Part shown: piece by piece, positions 8,628 to 17,636 of the stretch
How the letters are laid out: the number at the start of each line of letters is the position of its first letter
How positions within the stretch are numbered: position 1 is the stretch's first letter
Source: Planctomycetales bacterium 10988
GTDB taxonomy: Bacteria > Planctomycetota > Planctomycetia > Pirellulales > Pb10988
Length of the DNA: 64,000 bases
Assembly: GCA_009664345.1 (NCBI GenBank)
Contig: CP043547.1
Span: 930,001 to 994,000 of the forward strand
Direction of reading: 5' to 3'
Translations under genes and position numbers: made by a program
Notes under the pieces: model-generated
The model's input: only the letters and a program-made list of their open reading frames with translations
What the model was told of the DNA's origin: nothing
Databases searched by the model: none

Positions 8628-9965
8628 TTGGAATCTCGCTGGAACCTGTGGGAAGAAACCGATACCAGCTGCTCCGCGATCTCTTTGGAAACGTTTTTGG
8701 CCAAAGACATAGAAACAACCGGCCTTTCGGTTGAGGCTGCCCAGGTCCTGATCGCCGATGATTCTTCGAGTAGTCGTGAAATCCTTGAAAGAATCTTGAT
8801 CAAAGAAGGACATCAAGTCACCTTGGCCACCACGGGTAAAGAAGCTCTTTCCTTGCTAAGTGAACGGGAATTTGATCTTGTCTTCTTGGATTTGGTTATG
8901 CCAGAGATGACGGGGTTCGATGCCCTCTCGACAATGAAGGCAGACAACCGCCTGCAACATACGCCCGTCATTATGGTTTCGTCATTAGACACGGTGCAGG
9001 AAGTTGCCTCGTGTATCGAGATCGGCGCGGATGACTTTTTGACGAAGCCGGTGGACCACCGACTACTGAAGGCAAGGGTGAATTCCAGCCTCGAAAGGAA
9101 ACGCCTTCGTGAGCGGGAATTCGGACAGTTTTTCACCCCCGAACTTGCCCGATATTACGTCCGCCATCCCGAACTGTTGAAGCAGGGGAGCGAAGAGGAA
9201 GTCAGCATCCTCTTTTGTGATATCCGTAGCTTCAGCCGGATCAGTGAGCGCCTGGGGCCAAGCGATACGGTCAAGTGGCTCGGCGATGTCATGGATGGTC
9301 TCTCCGAATGCGTCCTCAATCACCGAGGCGTGCTCGTCGATTTTATTGGGGATGAGCTAATGGCCATGTGGGGAGCTCCCGAGTCCCAGCCCAATCACGC
9401 CGAGCTTGCCTGTCAAGCAGCCATCGATATGCTCAAGAAGTTACCGAGGATCAATCGAAAATGGAGAGCCCTCATCGGCGAAGAGATGAGGGTTGGCATC
9501 GGGATCAATACCGGCCCTGCCTTGGTGGGAAATACCGGCTCGCAACGGAAGTTCAAATATGGAGCCTTGGGAAATACGGTGAATCTCGCTAGCCGGGTGC
9601 AAGGGGCAACCAAGCATCTCAAGACCGATCTGTTGGTAACGGGTGAGACCTTTGCGGCACTCTCGGAAAAGTTTTCTGCCCGCCGTCTCTGCACAGTTCG
9701 CGTGGTCAACATCGAACGCCCAGTCGTGCTCTATGAAGTCCTGACTGACTTTTCCATCGATTCGATCAAGCTCAAAGACCGCTACGAACTCGCCCTGGCC
9801 GAGTTTGAACAGCAACGCTTTCGGGAGGCGGCCTCCATTCTAGGGAATCTCCTCGTCGAATATCCGCAACATGGCCCAACCTTGCAGCTGATGGCAAGAG
9901 TCATAGACGCCCTCCTCAATAACCCCACCCCCTTTGATCCCATCTCCGCCCTACCAGGCAAGTAG
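8628..9965 (+). CDS. Response regulator fused to class III adenylate/guanylate cyclase
   Basis: The protein has a receiver domain at about residues 38-155 (VLIADDSSSS, phospho-acceptor Asp in FLDLVMPEM, conserved Lys in DDFLTKPVD). A linker helix carries GQFFTPELARYY, typical of the junction to cyclase domains. A class III nucleotide cyclase domain follows at about 190-375, with metal-binding Asp in FCDIRSFSRIS and DFIGDELMAMWGAP and the signature KYGALGNTVNLASR. A short helical C-terminus resembles a TPR. It should make cAMP or cGMP in response to phosphorylation by an unlinked kinase. The start given is a TTG at 8628. The same frame is open from 8559, after a TAG, and that extra stretch (GYIARRISLTSQFRNLESRW) looks coding, so the present gene may be the 3' part of a longer ancestral gene. 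No histidine kinase is adjacent. Confidence 0.85.
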   Translation: MESRWNLWEETDTSCSAISLETFLAKDIETTGLSVEAAQVLIADDSSSSREILERILIKEGHQVTLATTGKEALSLLSEREFDLVFLDLVMPEMTGFDALSTMKADNRLQHTPVIMVSSLDTVQEVASCIEIGADDFLTKPVDHRLLKARVNSSLERKRLREREFGQFFTPELARYYVRHPELLKQGSEEEVSILFCDIRSFSRISERLGPSDTVKWLGDVMDGLSECVLNHRGVLVDFIGDELMAMWGAPESQPNHAELACQAAIDMLKKLPRINRKWRALIGEEMRVGIGINTGPALVGNTGSQRKFKYGALGNTVNLASRVQGATKHLKTDLLVTGETFAALSEKFSARRLCTVRVVNIERPVVLYEVLTDFSIDSIKLKDRYELALAEFEQQRFREAASILGNLLVEYPQHGPTLQLMARVIDALLNNPTPFDPISALPGK

Positions 9966-10108
9966 GCCAATTTTCTTGCGACAAGCCTCTCATGACCCCA
10001 ACCTAGCAAGTGGTGTACTCCCTTTTCCTCCCAATTACTTCAGGTTAATATAAGTAAATATGCTATAGACTCACTCTTATATTCTCTTCGAGATAGGCGG
10101 ATACCTCG

Positions 10109-13100
10109 ATGAAGTGGTTGGAACATTTCCACAAGAGCCGAAGCGCTCCTTGCTCGCAATCGATGTTTACAATAGACACACCGCTACGAATCGAGGCGTT
10201 GGAGCAGCGATATCTCCTTTCGGCGGAACCCTTCCTTATCGATATCAATCAGGTAGGAACCTCGTCCCGAATCAGCAATATTACTGAGCTGAATGGGGAG
10301 ATTTATTTTCAAGTTGATTTGGAGCGTAGTAAGCGGCAGCTGTGGAAGAGTGATGGGACTTCATCGGGAACGCAACTTTTTTACGACTTTCACGATCAGC
10401 AGCAATCAAATTTTTCCACCTATTTGACAAACGCGAATGGTACTCTCTTCTTTCAGGCATATGATCCTTTAAATGGATTTCAACTCTGGAAAAGCGAGGG
10501 AGCAACAGCCAATGCCCAAATAATCCAACCCCAGGAACCAAACCATGCCTTTGCCCATCCTCAATATTTAACAAACGTGGGCGGGACTGTTTTTTTCAGT
10601 GCCTTCAATAGTACTCTCGGAAAAGAACTTTGGAGAAGTGATGGTAGTTCCAGCGGCACAATATTAGTAAAAGACATTAACCCTGTAGGCTTGTCTTCGG
10701 CCCCTTCAGACCTGGTCAATATAAACGGCACACTTTTCTTCGAAGCATCGAACTCTCTGGGACAGGGGCTTTGGAAGAGCGATGGCACCTCGGCTGGGAC
10801 GCAGCTCGTCAAAAATATTCATCAAAACAGCCACAGCCAGGGAATCGATTTCCTTACCAACGTCAATGGCACGCTATTCTTTGCTGCGAATGATGGTTCT
10901 ACTGGCCGAGAACTTTGGAGAAGTGATGGGACATCTTTAGGAACGATGCTCGTCAAAGACCTGTGGTCAGGGGCAGAATCAGGGGCACCTAGCTTTCTCG
11001 AAAATGTCGATGGCATTCTCTATTTTGCGGCAAATGACGGTTGTTCCGGGATCGAACTTTGGAAAAGCAATGGCACCTCAGAGGGGACTTTACTGGTGGC
11101 GGACCTATTGCCTGGAAACGACGGGTCTATCCAGAAAAGTTCAACCCCTAGCTTTTTAACAAATGTTGATGGCACGCTTTATTTTCGAGCTTTTGTTGAT
11201 GGGCTGGGGGTGGAACTTTGGAAGAGCAATGGGACAAGTAGTGGAACACAACTGGTACGCGACATTTTTGTAGGGGAGCCTTGGTCGATTCCTCAGCAAC
11301 TGACGAATGTTGATGGCACTTTGTTTTTTACTGCAAACGATGGAAGCGTGGGGAGTGAGCTCTGGAAAAGTGACGGAACATCTGCCGGAACCCAATTAGT
11401 CAATGATTTCAACCCAACTAGTACACAGGCCGCTTCCCCTGCAAATATCACAAACGTCGAAGGTATAACCTTTTTCACTGCTGATGATGGTGTCCACGGG
11501 ATCGAACTTTGGCGAAGTAATGGCACCTCAGCTGGGACCTATCTGGTCAAAGATATACGAAATGGTGCAGAAAGTTCCTCTCCCCAGAGTCTGACGAATT
11601 TTAACGGAATGTTATTATTCTATGCCAATGACGCGGTAACCGGCTCCCATTTATGGAAGAGCGATGGAACTTCCAGCGGTACGCAGCCGATTAAGGATCC
11701 GATGCCGGATTCGATTGAACTTCATACATCGACGTTTATTGATGGAACGCTATATTTCAAAGGCTCGGATGCATCTTTGGGGACCGGTCTCTGGAGAACT
11801 GATGGTACTTCCGAGGGTACAGAGTTGATTAAGAGTCTGAATTTCTCTTTAGGTACAATAACCAATGTAAATGGTGATCTTTACTTCTCGGCCGAAGGTG
11901 ACCTGTGGAGAAGTAATGGAACCTACGAGGGTACTTATCAAGTCAAGGCTTTCTCAGGTGTTGGACCGCTAGAAAATGTCAACGGGACGTTATTTTTCTC
12001 TGCCAACGAGGCTTCCTATGGCACAGCACTCTGGAAGAGTGATGGAACTTCAGGAGGTACGGCATTGGTCAAGGATTTAGCCCCTAGGGACGCACCGTCA
12101 AGGTTGAGTTGGCTTACGAATGTCAATGGCACCCTGTTTTTTAATGCTGTAGTCGGAATTTCTGACCATGAACTTTGGAAGAGCGACGGAACCAGTATTG
12201 GAACTCAACTAGTTAAGGAAATAGAAGACGACATCTTAACAGGCTTAAATCCGAAGGAGCTGACAAACGTAAACGGAACCCTTTACTTTCGGGCCTATCG
12301 GAGAGGGATCGGCTACGAACTCTGGAAAAGTGACGGAACTTCTCAGGGCACTCAACTAGTTCAAGATCTAAGGGTGGGTAAAGATTCGAGCGTTAGAACC
12401 TCCGACTTTGCAAATATCAATGGCACGCTCTTCTTTAGTGCGAATGATGGGAACCATGGCTATGAGCTTTGGGGATTTGTGCCAGTCGAGCAAAGGGCTT
12501 TGACGGTAACCGGGTCCGATGCCGGAGAGCCGGGGATTGTACGGATCCACGATCTCTTTGGTTCCGAGCTTGCAAGTTTCAGCCCTTTCCCGGAGTCGTT
12601 CACAGGGGGCGTTCGAGTCGCCACAGGTGATATCAACAATGACGGGATTCTGGATATCGTCGTGGCTGCGGGGCCAGGGGGTGGTCCCCATGTGCAAGTC
12701 TTTGACAGTGAAACGCTTCAGCTGATCGAAGGGGGGCTCAATAACTTCTACGCTTATGATCCACTTTTTGGAGGAGGAGTTCAACTTGCGGTGGGCGACG
12801 TCAATGGAGACGGCTTCGATGATATTCTCACCGGAGCCGACGCCGGAGGCGGCCCTCACATCAAAGTCTTCGACGGCCAATCCGGTCAAGTCATCCTTGA
12901 AACGTATGCTTATGATCCTGGATTTACAGGCGGGGTTCGCTTGGCAGCCGGAGATATCGATGGGGACGGGAAAGCTGAAATCATCACCGCTCCCGGAGTT
13001 GGTGGCGGGCCGCATATCCGGGTTTTCGATGGCACAACAGGACAGCAAAAGACAGGTCCTGCGACGGACTTTTACGCTTACGATCCCAGTTTTCTCGGCG

Positions 13101-13633
13101 GTGTTTATCTCGCTGCTGGTGATCTCAATGGAGACGGCAAGGACGACATCGTCACTTCCCCTGGGGCAGGAGGCGGTCCACACGTCAAGGCATTTGATTC
13201 TGAGAGAGGAGAGTTACTACAGAATTTCTATGCCCACAGTGCGGACTTTTTAGGAGGCGTTAGAGTCTCCGTGGCGGATATCAACCAAGATGGCTTTGGG
13301 GATATCCTCACTACTCCTGGACCATCTGGTGGTCCCCACACCAGGGTTTTCGATGGCAAAGACCTTGATGATATCACCAACTTCTACTCCGGCCCCTCGG
13401 ACATCCTCGACGGACTCTTCATCGCCGGTGGCATCAGCTACATCCCGATCGAAGACCCCGCTCCAACCTCGGCACCTTTCACTAGTCCCATGATCACTAC
13501 CAAAGAAGTCTCTCCTGAAGGCATCACTTTAGAGAACCTAGCAAAGAAAAAATCTTGGCAAGACGACGCCGAGGATTTCTTCCAATCCGCCGAAGAAATC
13601 GACAAGCTCTTCAGCGGACTAGGCATCGAATAA
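10109..13633 (+). CDS. Giant ELWxxDGT-repeat and FG-GAP-repeat protein with LEPR-XLL-like N-terminus
   Basis: The 1174-residue protein opens with a short N-terminus containing RIEALEQRYLLSAEP near residues 28-42, an LEPR-XLL-type signature found at the front of very large planctomycete surface proteins. Fifteen copies of a motif of the form ELWKSDGTSxGTxLVKD follow, spaced 45-55 residues apart, and a sixteenth is cut short (ELWGFV). Each copy is paired with TNVNGTLFFxANDG, giving a beta-propeller-like repeat. From about residue 800 there are five FG-GAP/VCBS-like repeats (GDxNGDGxDDIxTxxGxGGGP), whose DxNxDG loops suit calcium. The last 60 residues are low-complexity. No transmembrane anchor is evident. 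A secreted or surface adhesion-like role is inference from the repeat classes. It stands alone. Confidence 0.85.
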   Translation: MKWLEHFHKSRSAPCSQSMFTIDTPLRIEALEQRYLLSAEPFLIDINQVGTSSRISNITELNGEIYFQVDLERSKRQLWKSDGTSSGTQLFYDFHDQQQSNFSTYLTNANGTLFFQAYDPLNGFQLWKSEGATANAQIIQPQEPNHAFAHPQYLTNVGGTVFFSAFNSTLGKELWRSDGSSSGTILVKDINPVGLSSAPSDLVNINGTLFFEASNSLGQGLWKSDGTSAGTQLVKNIHQNSHSQGIDFLTNVNGTLFFAANDGSTGRELWRSDGTSLGTMLVKDLWSGAESGAPSFLENVDGILYFAANDGCSGIELWKSNGTSEGTLLVADLLPGNDGSIQKSSTPSFLTNVDGTLYFRAFVDGLGVELWKSNGTSSGTQLVRDIFVGEPWSIPQQLTNVDGTLFFTANDGSVGSELWKSDGTSAGTQLVNDFNPTSTQAASPANITNVEGITFFTADDGVHGIELWRSNGTSAGTYLVKDIRNGAESSSPQSLTNFNGMLLFYANDAVTGSHLWKSDGTSSGTQPIKDPMPDSIELHTSTFIDGTLYFKGSDASLGTGLWRTDGTSEGTELIKSLNFSLGTITNVNGDLYFSAEGDLWRSNGTYEGTYQVKAFSGVGPLENVNGTLFFSANEASYGTALWKSDGTSGGTALVKDLAPRDAPSRLSWLTNVNGTLFFNAVVGISDHELWKSDGTSIGTQLVKEIEDDILTGLNPKELTNVNGTLYFRAYRRGIGYELWKSDGTSQGTQLVQDLRVGKDSSVRTSDFANINGTLFFSANDGNHGYELWGFVPVEQRALTVTGSDAGEPGIVRIHDLFGSELASFSPFPESFTGGVRVATGDINNDGILDIVVAAGPGGGPHVQVFDSETLQLIEGGLNNFYAYDPLFGGGVQLAVGDVNGDGFDDILTGADAGGGPHIKVFDGQSGQVILETYAYDPGFTGGVRLAAGDIDGDGKAEIITAPGVGGGPHIRVFDGTTGQQKTGPATDFYAYDPSFLGGVYLAAGDLNGDGKDDIVTSPGAGGGPHVKAFDSERGELLQNFYAHSADFLGGVRVSVADINQDGFGDILTTPGPSGGPHTRVFDGKDLDDITNFYSGPSDILDGLFIAGGISYIPIEDPAPTSAPFTSPMITTKEVSPEGITLENLAKKKSWQDDAEDFFQSAEEIDKLFSGLGIE

Positions 13634-13761
13634 AACGGCCTGATAGCTAAAAAAATGGCCTCATTGTTCTGTAGAGGAATGGGGACGAAATATCCTCGCC
13701 CAGCGCCGAGACAAGTTGGAAACTTGTTGGCATTGGACGAGGGCTTTTTTGTTGTAACTGG

Positions 13762-13935
13762 TTATCTTCTGCGAGGTAGGCGGATGTCGCTGGTCAAGAC
13801 CAAGGCGGTGATCATGGCTGCTGCGATGATCAGGAACAACATCCAGCTGCCCGAGAGTGCCGAAAACAGTCCGGCGAGGATGAGACTGCTAGAGAGGTAA
13901 ATGAAATTCAGTTTATCTCTGGCGGTGTAGCCCAT
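13762..13935 (-). CDS. 57-residue membrane protein at the end of the AAA+/DUF1257 operon
   Basis: This minus-strand frame has ATG at 13935 and TAA at 13762-13764. The peptide starts MGYTARDKLNFIYLSSSLIL and holds two hydrophobic helices (IYLSSSLILAGLFSAL and WMLFLIIAAAMITALVLTS), ending in a basic DIRLPRRR that would face the cytoplasm. AAGGAA precedes the start at a usable distance. It lies 60 bases after the stop of the preceding small gene on the same strand, so it is probably the last gene of the operon. It is short enough to be missed by standard length cut-offs. The function is unknown. Confidence 0.6.
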   Translation of the reverse strand: MGYTARDKLNFIYLSSSLILAGLFSALSGSWMLFLIIAAAMITALVLTSDIRLPRRR

Positions 13936-13995
13936 TGGGGTTTCCTTGTACTTCGTGGGAAAATGTTTTAGAAAAGCGATATTGTCTGTTGCCCC

Positions 13996-14214
13996 TTAGG
14001 CAGCGAGACGGCGACCGAGGGATAGTTTGAGGGTATCCATCGCGCGGTCGACTTCGACGTCATCCCAATCGATGACTTGGGGAGGAAGGTCATCCGGTTC
14101 GGGATCGAAGTCGTGATCGAAAGGGTCGGCGATACTGAAACCGAGACGACGAATTTCGCAGAGTGATTCGCCGGTTTGGGTGGCGATGGCTTGATCGAGT
14201 TCACGTTGAGTCAT
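13996..14214 (-). CDS. Small acidic hypothetical protein in the AAA+/DUF1257 operon
   Basis: The 72-residue protein starts at an ATG preceded by AGGAGAACAACACC, a good ribosome site. It reads MTQRELDQAIATQTGESLCE then a Pro/Asp-rich acidic middle (DPFDHDFDPEPDD) and ends in a basic helix (KLSLGRRLAA). The N-terminus with GESxCEIRRLGF is a pattern I associate with short conserved planctomycete proteins. A terminator-like hairpin lies just upstream, between it and the preceding gene. The function is unknown. Confidence 0.6.
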   Translation of the reverse strand: MTQRELDQAIATQTGESLCEIRRLGFSIADPFDHDFDPEPDDLPPQVIDWDDVEVDRAMDTLKLSLGRRLAA

Positions 14215-14241
14215 GGTGTTGTTCTCCTGGAGAAATAGAAA

Positions 14242-14260
14242 AAGCCCGGCGAGCGGGCTT
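14242..14260 (-). terminator. Terminator-like hairpin between two operon genes
   Basis: AAGCCCG at 14242-14248 pairs with CGGGCTT at 14254-14260 around a five-base loop. On the minus strand the hairpin is followed by a short U run. It lies between the stop at 14288 and the next start at 14214. Confidence 0.6.
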
Positions 14261-14287
14261 GAGAGTTAAGATAATTAAAAAGTAGTT

Positions 14288-14692
14288 TTAGCTTTTGGAG
14301 GAACGGTAGCGGCCTTTGTGATCGCGGGTAGGTTCGGGTAATTGATTGATTACCGTTTGCTTGGCGACTTCAGCAGGTAAGCCGGAACGGGTGAGCACGG
14401 CGATGGTCTGTTGGTCAAGAAGTTTGATTTGAAAGCGAAGGCTTTCCTTTTCTGCCTTGCTCCGTCGCTGTTTGAGCTGCTGGCGAAGGGTCTGCTTTTG
14501 CGATTCGATTCCTTCCAGCACCGCGTGGTAGGCCCCCATCCGTTGCATGACGCGAGCGACTTCACTTTCGAGGCGAATCCCTTCAGCAGCAGTGGCCATC
14601 GAGACGACAATCGCTTCTTTCAAACCGTCGATAAAGGCATTGACCTGGTGGCTCACGGCTTGGGTATGAGTACCTTCCTGTGGGGTTGTCAT
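14288..14692 (-). CDS. Hypothetical helical protein in the AAA+/DUF1257 operon
   Basis: The 134-residue protein begins at an ATG with AAGGAGAATAG directly before it, one of the best ribosome sites in the window. The sequence is helical and charged, with a coiled-coil-like middle (MGAYHAVLEGIESQKQTLRQ, LKQRRSKAEKESLRFQIKLL) and a basic C-terminus (RDHKGRYRSSKS). No catalytic motif is seen. Position and strand place it in the operon headed by the DUF1257 gene. The function is unknown. Confidence 0.6.
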   Translation of the reverse strand: MTTPQEGTHTQAVSHQVNAFIDGLKEAIVVSMATAAEGIRLESEVARVMQRMGAYHAVLEGIESQKQTLRQQLKQRRSKAEKESLRFQIKLLDQQTIAVLTRSGLPAEVAKQTVINQLPEPTRDHKGRYRSSKS

Positions 14693-14762
14693 CTATTCTC
14701 CTTATATATCATGGCGATAGGTAAGTTTAAAAAACACTTTTTGGGTTACTGCTCAGTCTCGC

Positions 14763-15008
14763 TTATTGATGTGGAAGCCAATGCTCCTGGAGCCAGCAAA
14801 CCTCTGCCGCCAGGGCTTCGGACCGTGTGGCGAACGGGCCAAGCAGCGGGCCATGCACCAGAGCAAGATCAGCATGCCAGTTTCCTTCCGTGGTTGGCTC
14901 CACCTGCGACCCTCGACGAATGGCAAGTTTCCCCATTTCGCGAAGCGGGAGCATTTCGTCGTAGAGACAATGAACGTTTCCGGTGGTCTTGATATGGAGT
15001 TCCATCAT
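14763..15008 (-). CDS. Small hypothetical protein in the AAA+/DUF1257 operon
   Basis: The 81-residue protein starts MMELHIKTTGNVHCLYDEML and contains GPFATRSEALAAEVCWLQEH, a pattern seen in short proteins where a strand pair is followed by a helix. The first of two consecutive ATGs is at 15008; GAGGAA abuts it, so the second (15005) may be the true start. The upstream gene ends only ten bases earlier, so coupled translation is likely. The family is not recognised with certainty. Confidence 0.55.
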   Translation of the reverse strand: MMELHIKTTGNVHCLYDEMLPLREMGKLAIRRGSQVEPTTEGNWHADLALVHGPLLGPFATRSEALAAEVCWLQEHWLPHQ

Positions 15009-15018
15009 TTCCTCGAAG

Positions 15019-15963
15019 TTAGCGGGGTTTGCGGAGAATGTTCCTGCGAGGACGATCGACCAATAGATCGTCGAGCGAGCCGCGAACCTCAGCCAATTGC
15101 CCGGCGATGCGGTCTCTCAAGAAATCATTATCCCGCAGCTGATGCGGCCTTACCCCTCGCAGAATGCCTTGGGCCTGTGCGACGAAGGCATCAAGTTCCT
15201 CATTGGATCTGACGCTTAGACTGCGGAAGCGATCGAAGAAGTCGGTGAAGTTCGTCACCGCCGAATCTCGAAAAACCTTCGGCTTGCCATCGACCTGACC
15301 GCTCAATCGCTCGTGGAGATGCTCCACCAACTTGGACAACTCTTCGATGAAGGCCGATTCGGCGAGTTGCACGGCTTCTTCGAATCGCGACTGCATTCGC
15401 TGGCATTCCTGCGTATACAATGCCGGATTCAGCTGTTGCAAATAGGCTGGCGGCTCGACCGAGGGATAGTCGTACTCGATGGCAAACATCCCGATCAGAG
15501 ATGCCGGATAGTCCGCAGGATTGAAAAGCTCGCCCAAACGCCTCTGGGCCGCGCCTCGCAATTCTTCATAATGCTGATCGAGCTCCGCCACGGCAACGGC
15601 GAGTTCTTCGCGGAACCGGGCCATCTTTTGGTCGAACTCTCCAATCGCTTCCTGCCGAATCAGCCGAATGCCCGCTTCGGGAAATGGGAGACTGCTTCCC
15701 TTCCAGTAGCTGGTGGCCTGGCTGCGGATCGCGGTCACCGCCTTGTAGGCCGGATGCGAAGTATCGATCAGCTTCTTGTTGGCCGAGAGAAAACTCCCCT
15801 CGGCACCGAAGGAATCAGCTGCTTGCTTCTTCTGCTGCGTGTTCAATGATTTGCGGACGCCGAGCCAAGTGAACCGGACGCGGGCCGCCGCCATCGTCGC
15901 TTGTATCCGTTCGCTAGTGGTGATGCTTACCGTGCTGGTGGTTTCGTTGAGGATCGTGCTCAT
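15019..15963 (-). CDS. Hypothetical protein, possibly DUF3150-like, in the AAA+ operon
   Basis: The 314-residue protein is mostly helical, with a conserved-looking front (VRFTWLGVRKSLNTQQKKQA), a central block with FNPADYPASLIGMFAIEYDY, and a long C-terminal helical region (EELDAFVAQAQGILRGVRPH). The arrangement resembles DUF3150 proteins, which in phage and ICE modules sit next to a MoxR-like AAA ATPase; this resemblance is from memory and not tested. It is directly downstream of the AAA+ gene on the same strand, as expected for a substrate or adaptor of that ATPase. Confidence 0.55.
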   Translation of the reverse strand: MSTILNETTSTVSITTSERIQATMAAARVRFTWLGVRKSLNTQQKKQAADSFGAEGSFLSANKKLIDTSHPAYKAVTAIRSQATSYWKGSSLPFPEAGIRLIRQEAIGEFDQKMARFREELAVAVAELDQHYEELRGAAQRRLGELFNPADYPASLIGMFAIEYDYPSVEPPAYLQQLNPALYTQECQRMQSRFEEAVQLAESAFIEELSKLVEHLHERLSGQVDGKPKVFRDSAVTNFTDFFDRFRSLSVRSNEELDAFVAQAQGILRGVRPHQLRDNDFLRDRIAGQLAEVRGSLDDLLVDRPRRNILRKPR

Positions 15964-15994
15964 TGTGGATACTCCTGAAAAAGAAAAAGTCGGT

Positions 15995-16016
15995 GAGGAA
16001 TCGAAAAAGATTCTTC
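15995..16016 (-). terminator. Terminator-like hairpin after the AAA+ gene
   Basis: GAGGAATC (15995-16002) pairs with GATTCTTC (16009-16016), seven of eight positions, around a six-base A-rich loop. On the minus strand U-rich sequence follows. It lies between the AAA+ gene and the DUF3150-like gene. Confidence 0.5.
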
Positions 16017-16061
16017 ATCAGCTTCTAAAAAGTATTTTTTGGATTTTGTGATCGTTTACAA

Positions 16062-17552
16062 TTAGTTGTGGGAAGGGTCTGGGGTGATGCAGCGGGTCGA
16101 TTGGCTGTGGTTGGGCATAAACCGATAAATCCCTGGCTGACTGGCATCGAGACATCGGCCGCTGGCCCAATTGCGTAATCGCTCGATGGATTTCGATGCC
16201 GTGACCGCTACCGGGACGACATTTTGCACGGCCTGCGAAAGAGGCAAATCAAGCAGAGCCGCCAGTCGGCAAGTCGCTTTGATTTCGGCCCCGGTAAAAA
16301 AATCATCGCTCGGCAGCTGCTGGTCGGGATCGATTTCGTATTGAGAACGATAAAGCTCCCAGATGAGGTCTTTCTCATCTCGACCTGGCAAATCGAGAAA
16401 GAACAGACCGTCCCATCGTTCACTTCTAGAGAACTCCGGCGGCAGCTTTGAAATATCATTGCAGGAAGCGACCACATACACATCGCTCTCGCGATCCGAT
16501 AGCCACTGCAAGAAAGTGCCAAATAGCCGGGAAGAAACCCCGCTATCGGTTTGTCCGGAACTACCCAGGCCACTGAAGGCCTTTTCGATTTCATCCAACA
16601 AAACAATTGAAGGCTCCATCGCGTCGATGGTGGCGAGGGCTTGCCGGATCCTTCGCTCAGTCTCGCCGACCAGCGAACCATAGAGACTGCCAACATCGAG
16701 CGTAATGGTCGGACGTCCGACTTCCTTACCCAAAGAACGGCAAAAAGCGCTTTTTCCAACTCCAGGAACCCCGAGCAATAAAACTCCTTTGGCTCGCTTG
16801 TGAGGATTCGCCCGACTCGGTTGCAAGAGCGACCTGCGACAAAAGGTTTTTAGTGCCGCCAGACCTCCGAGACTCTCGAAGTTTTCTTCACTACGACAAA
16901 GAGACAAGGCACCGCACTTCTTGAGAGTTTGTGCTTTCAGCTCCCAAACGGTCTCCGCCGTAATATTACCTTCACGTACTAAGGAAAGGCTGAAGGCGTT
17001 TTCAGCTTCCAATCGAGTCAAGCCGGAAGCAGCATCCAAAATCCGTTCACGATCGCGCCCCTCGGGATATTCACCTTCCTCGGTAGCGATCCCCTGAGCA
17101 ATCGCATCGAGTTGCTCGCGGCCCGGCAAAGCATGTTGTAAAACCACAAACATCTTTTCGAGTTCCACCGGCAGTTGCACGACAGGTGAAAGAATCACCA
17201 AGATCGTTCGGTTCTGCTTCCCTAAAAGAATCTGCCTGCTCAAAGCCTGTACAATCTCCGCTGACTGCAGAAACCGATGAAAATTTTCTAGCACCAAGAT
17301 CGCCGTCCCCTCGGGAGTGGCCATCGCATTCACTGACCGAATCGCCGACAGCGGATCGATCGAATTCGTCTCCTCTGTACTCTGTCCGGCGACCCTCAAG
17401 CCCGATTCGATATTCCAAGAACTGAGCTGCCAGCCTTCTTGATGGCAAAGCTCAGCCATTTCGCTCAAGGCATCGGCATGCTCATGCGACTCGATCCAAA
17501 TCCCGGTAAAACACGCCCGCACATATTCTGACAGTTGTTCTGTAAGTGTCAT
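16062..17552 (-). CDS. Ycf46-like AAA+ ATPase
   Basis: The 496-residue protein has an N-terminal regulatory half (residues 1-225), weakly P-loop-like in sequence (TAILVLENFHRFLQ near 90), and a C-terminal AAA+ module. Walker A is GVPGVGKS at 261-268, Walker B is IVLLDE ending at 321, and an ARF/second-region segment reads SRSERWDGLFFLDLPGR near 395. This two-half plan is that of Ycf46 proteins of cyanobacteria and plastids. The start at 17552 is chosen because GAGGGCGAAAAG precedes it; a longer in-frame extension upstream would run through a terminator hairpin. It is cotranscribed with DUF1257 and DUF2997 genes, an association also seen in cyanobacteria. Its substrate is unknown. Confidence 0.8.
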   Translation of the reverse strand: MTLTEQLSEYVRACFTGIWIESHEHADALSEMAELCHQEGWQLSSWNIESGLRVAGQSTEETNSIDPLSAIRSVNAMATPEGTAILVLENFHRFLQSAEIVQALSRQILLGKQNRTILVILSPVVQLPVELEKMFVVLQHALPGREQLDAIAQGIATEEGEYPEGRDRERILDAASGLTRLEAENAFSLSLVREGNITAETVWELKAQTLKKCGALSLCRSEENFESLGGLAALKTFCRRSLLQPSRANPHKRAKGVLLLGVPGVGKSAFCRSLGKEVGRPTITLDVGSLYGSLVGETERRIRQALATIDAMEPSIVLLDEIEKAFSGLGSSGQTDSGVSSRLFGTFLQWLSDRESDVYVVASCNDISKLPPEFSRSERWDGLFFLDLPGRDEKDLIWELYRSQYEIDPDQQLPSDDFFTGAEIKATCRLAALLDLPLSQAVQNVVPVAVTASKSIERLRNWASGRCLDASQPGIYRFMPNHSQSTRCITPDPSHN

Positions 17553-17575
17553 CTTTTCGCCCTCTATATTAGTAA

Positions 17576-17600
17576 ACAAAAAAAGCCGCCCGAAGGCGGC
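17576..17600 (-). terminator. Strong terminator-like hairpin between DUF2997 and AAA+ genes
   Basis: GCCGCC (17585-17590) pairs perfectly with GGCGGC (17595-17600) around CGAA, a stable tetraloop. On the minus strand seven U residues follow. This is a textbook intrinsic terminator placed inside what otherwise looks like one operon. Confidence 0.75.
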
Positions 17601-17636
17601 CTCTATAAATAGAAACAATGTCTTTAAATAATCCTG

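Noticed and set aside
12368-13183. 271-codon minus-strand frame in the repeat protein gene
   Set aside because: It is produced by the regular repeats on the plus strand; repeated peptide pieces mirror the FG-GAP units.
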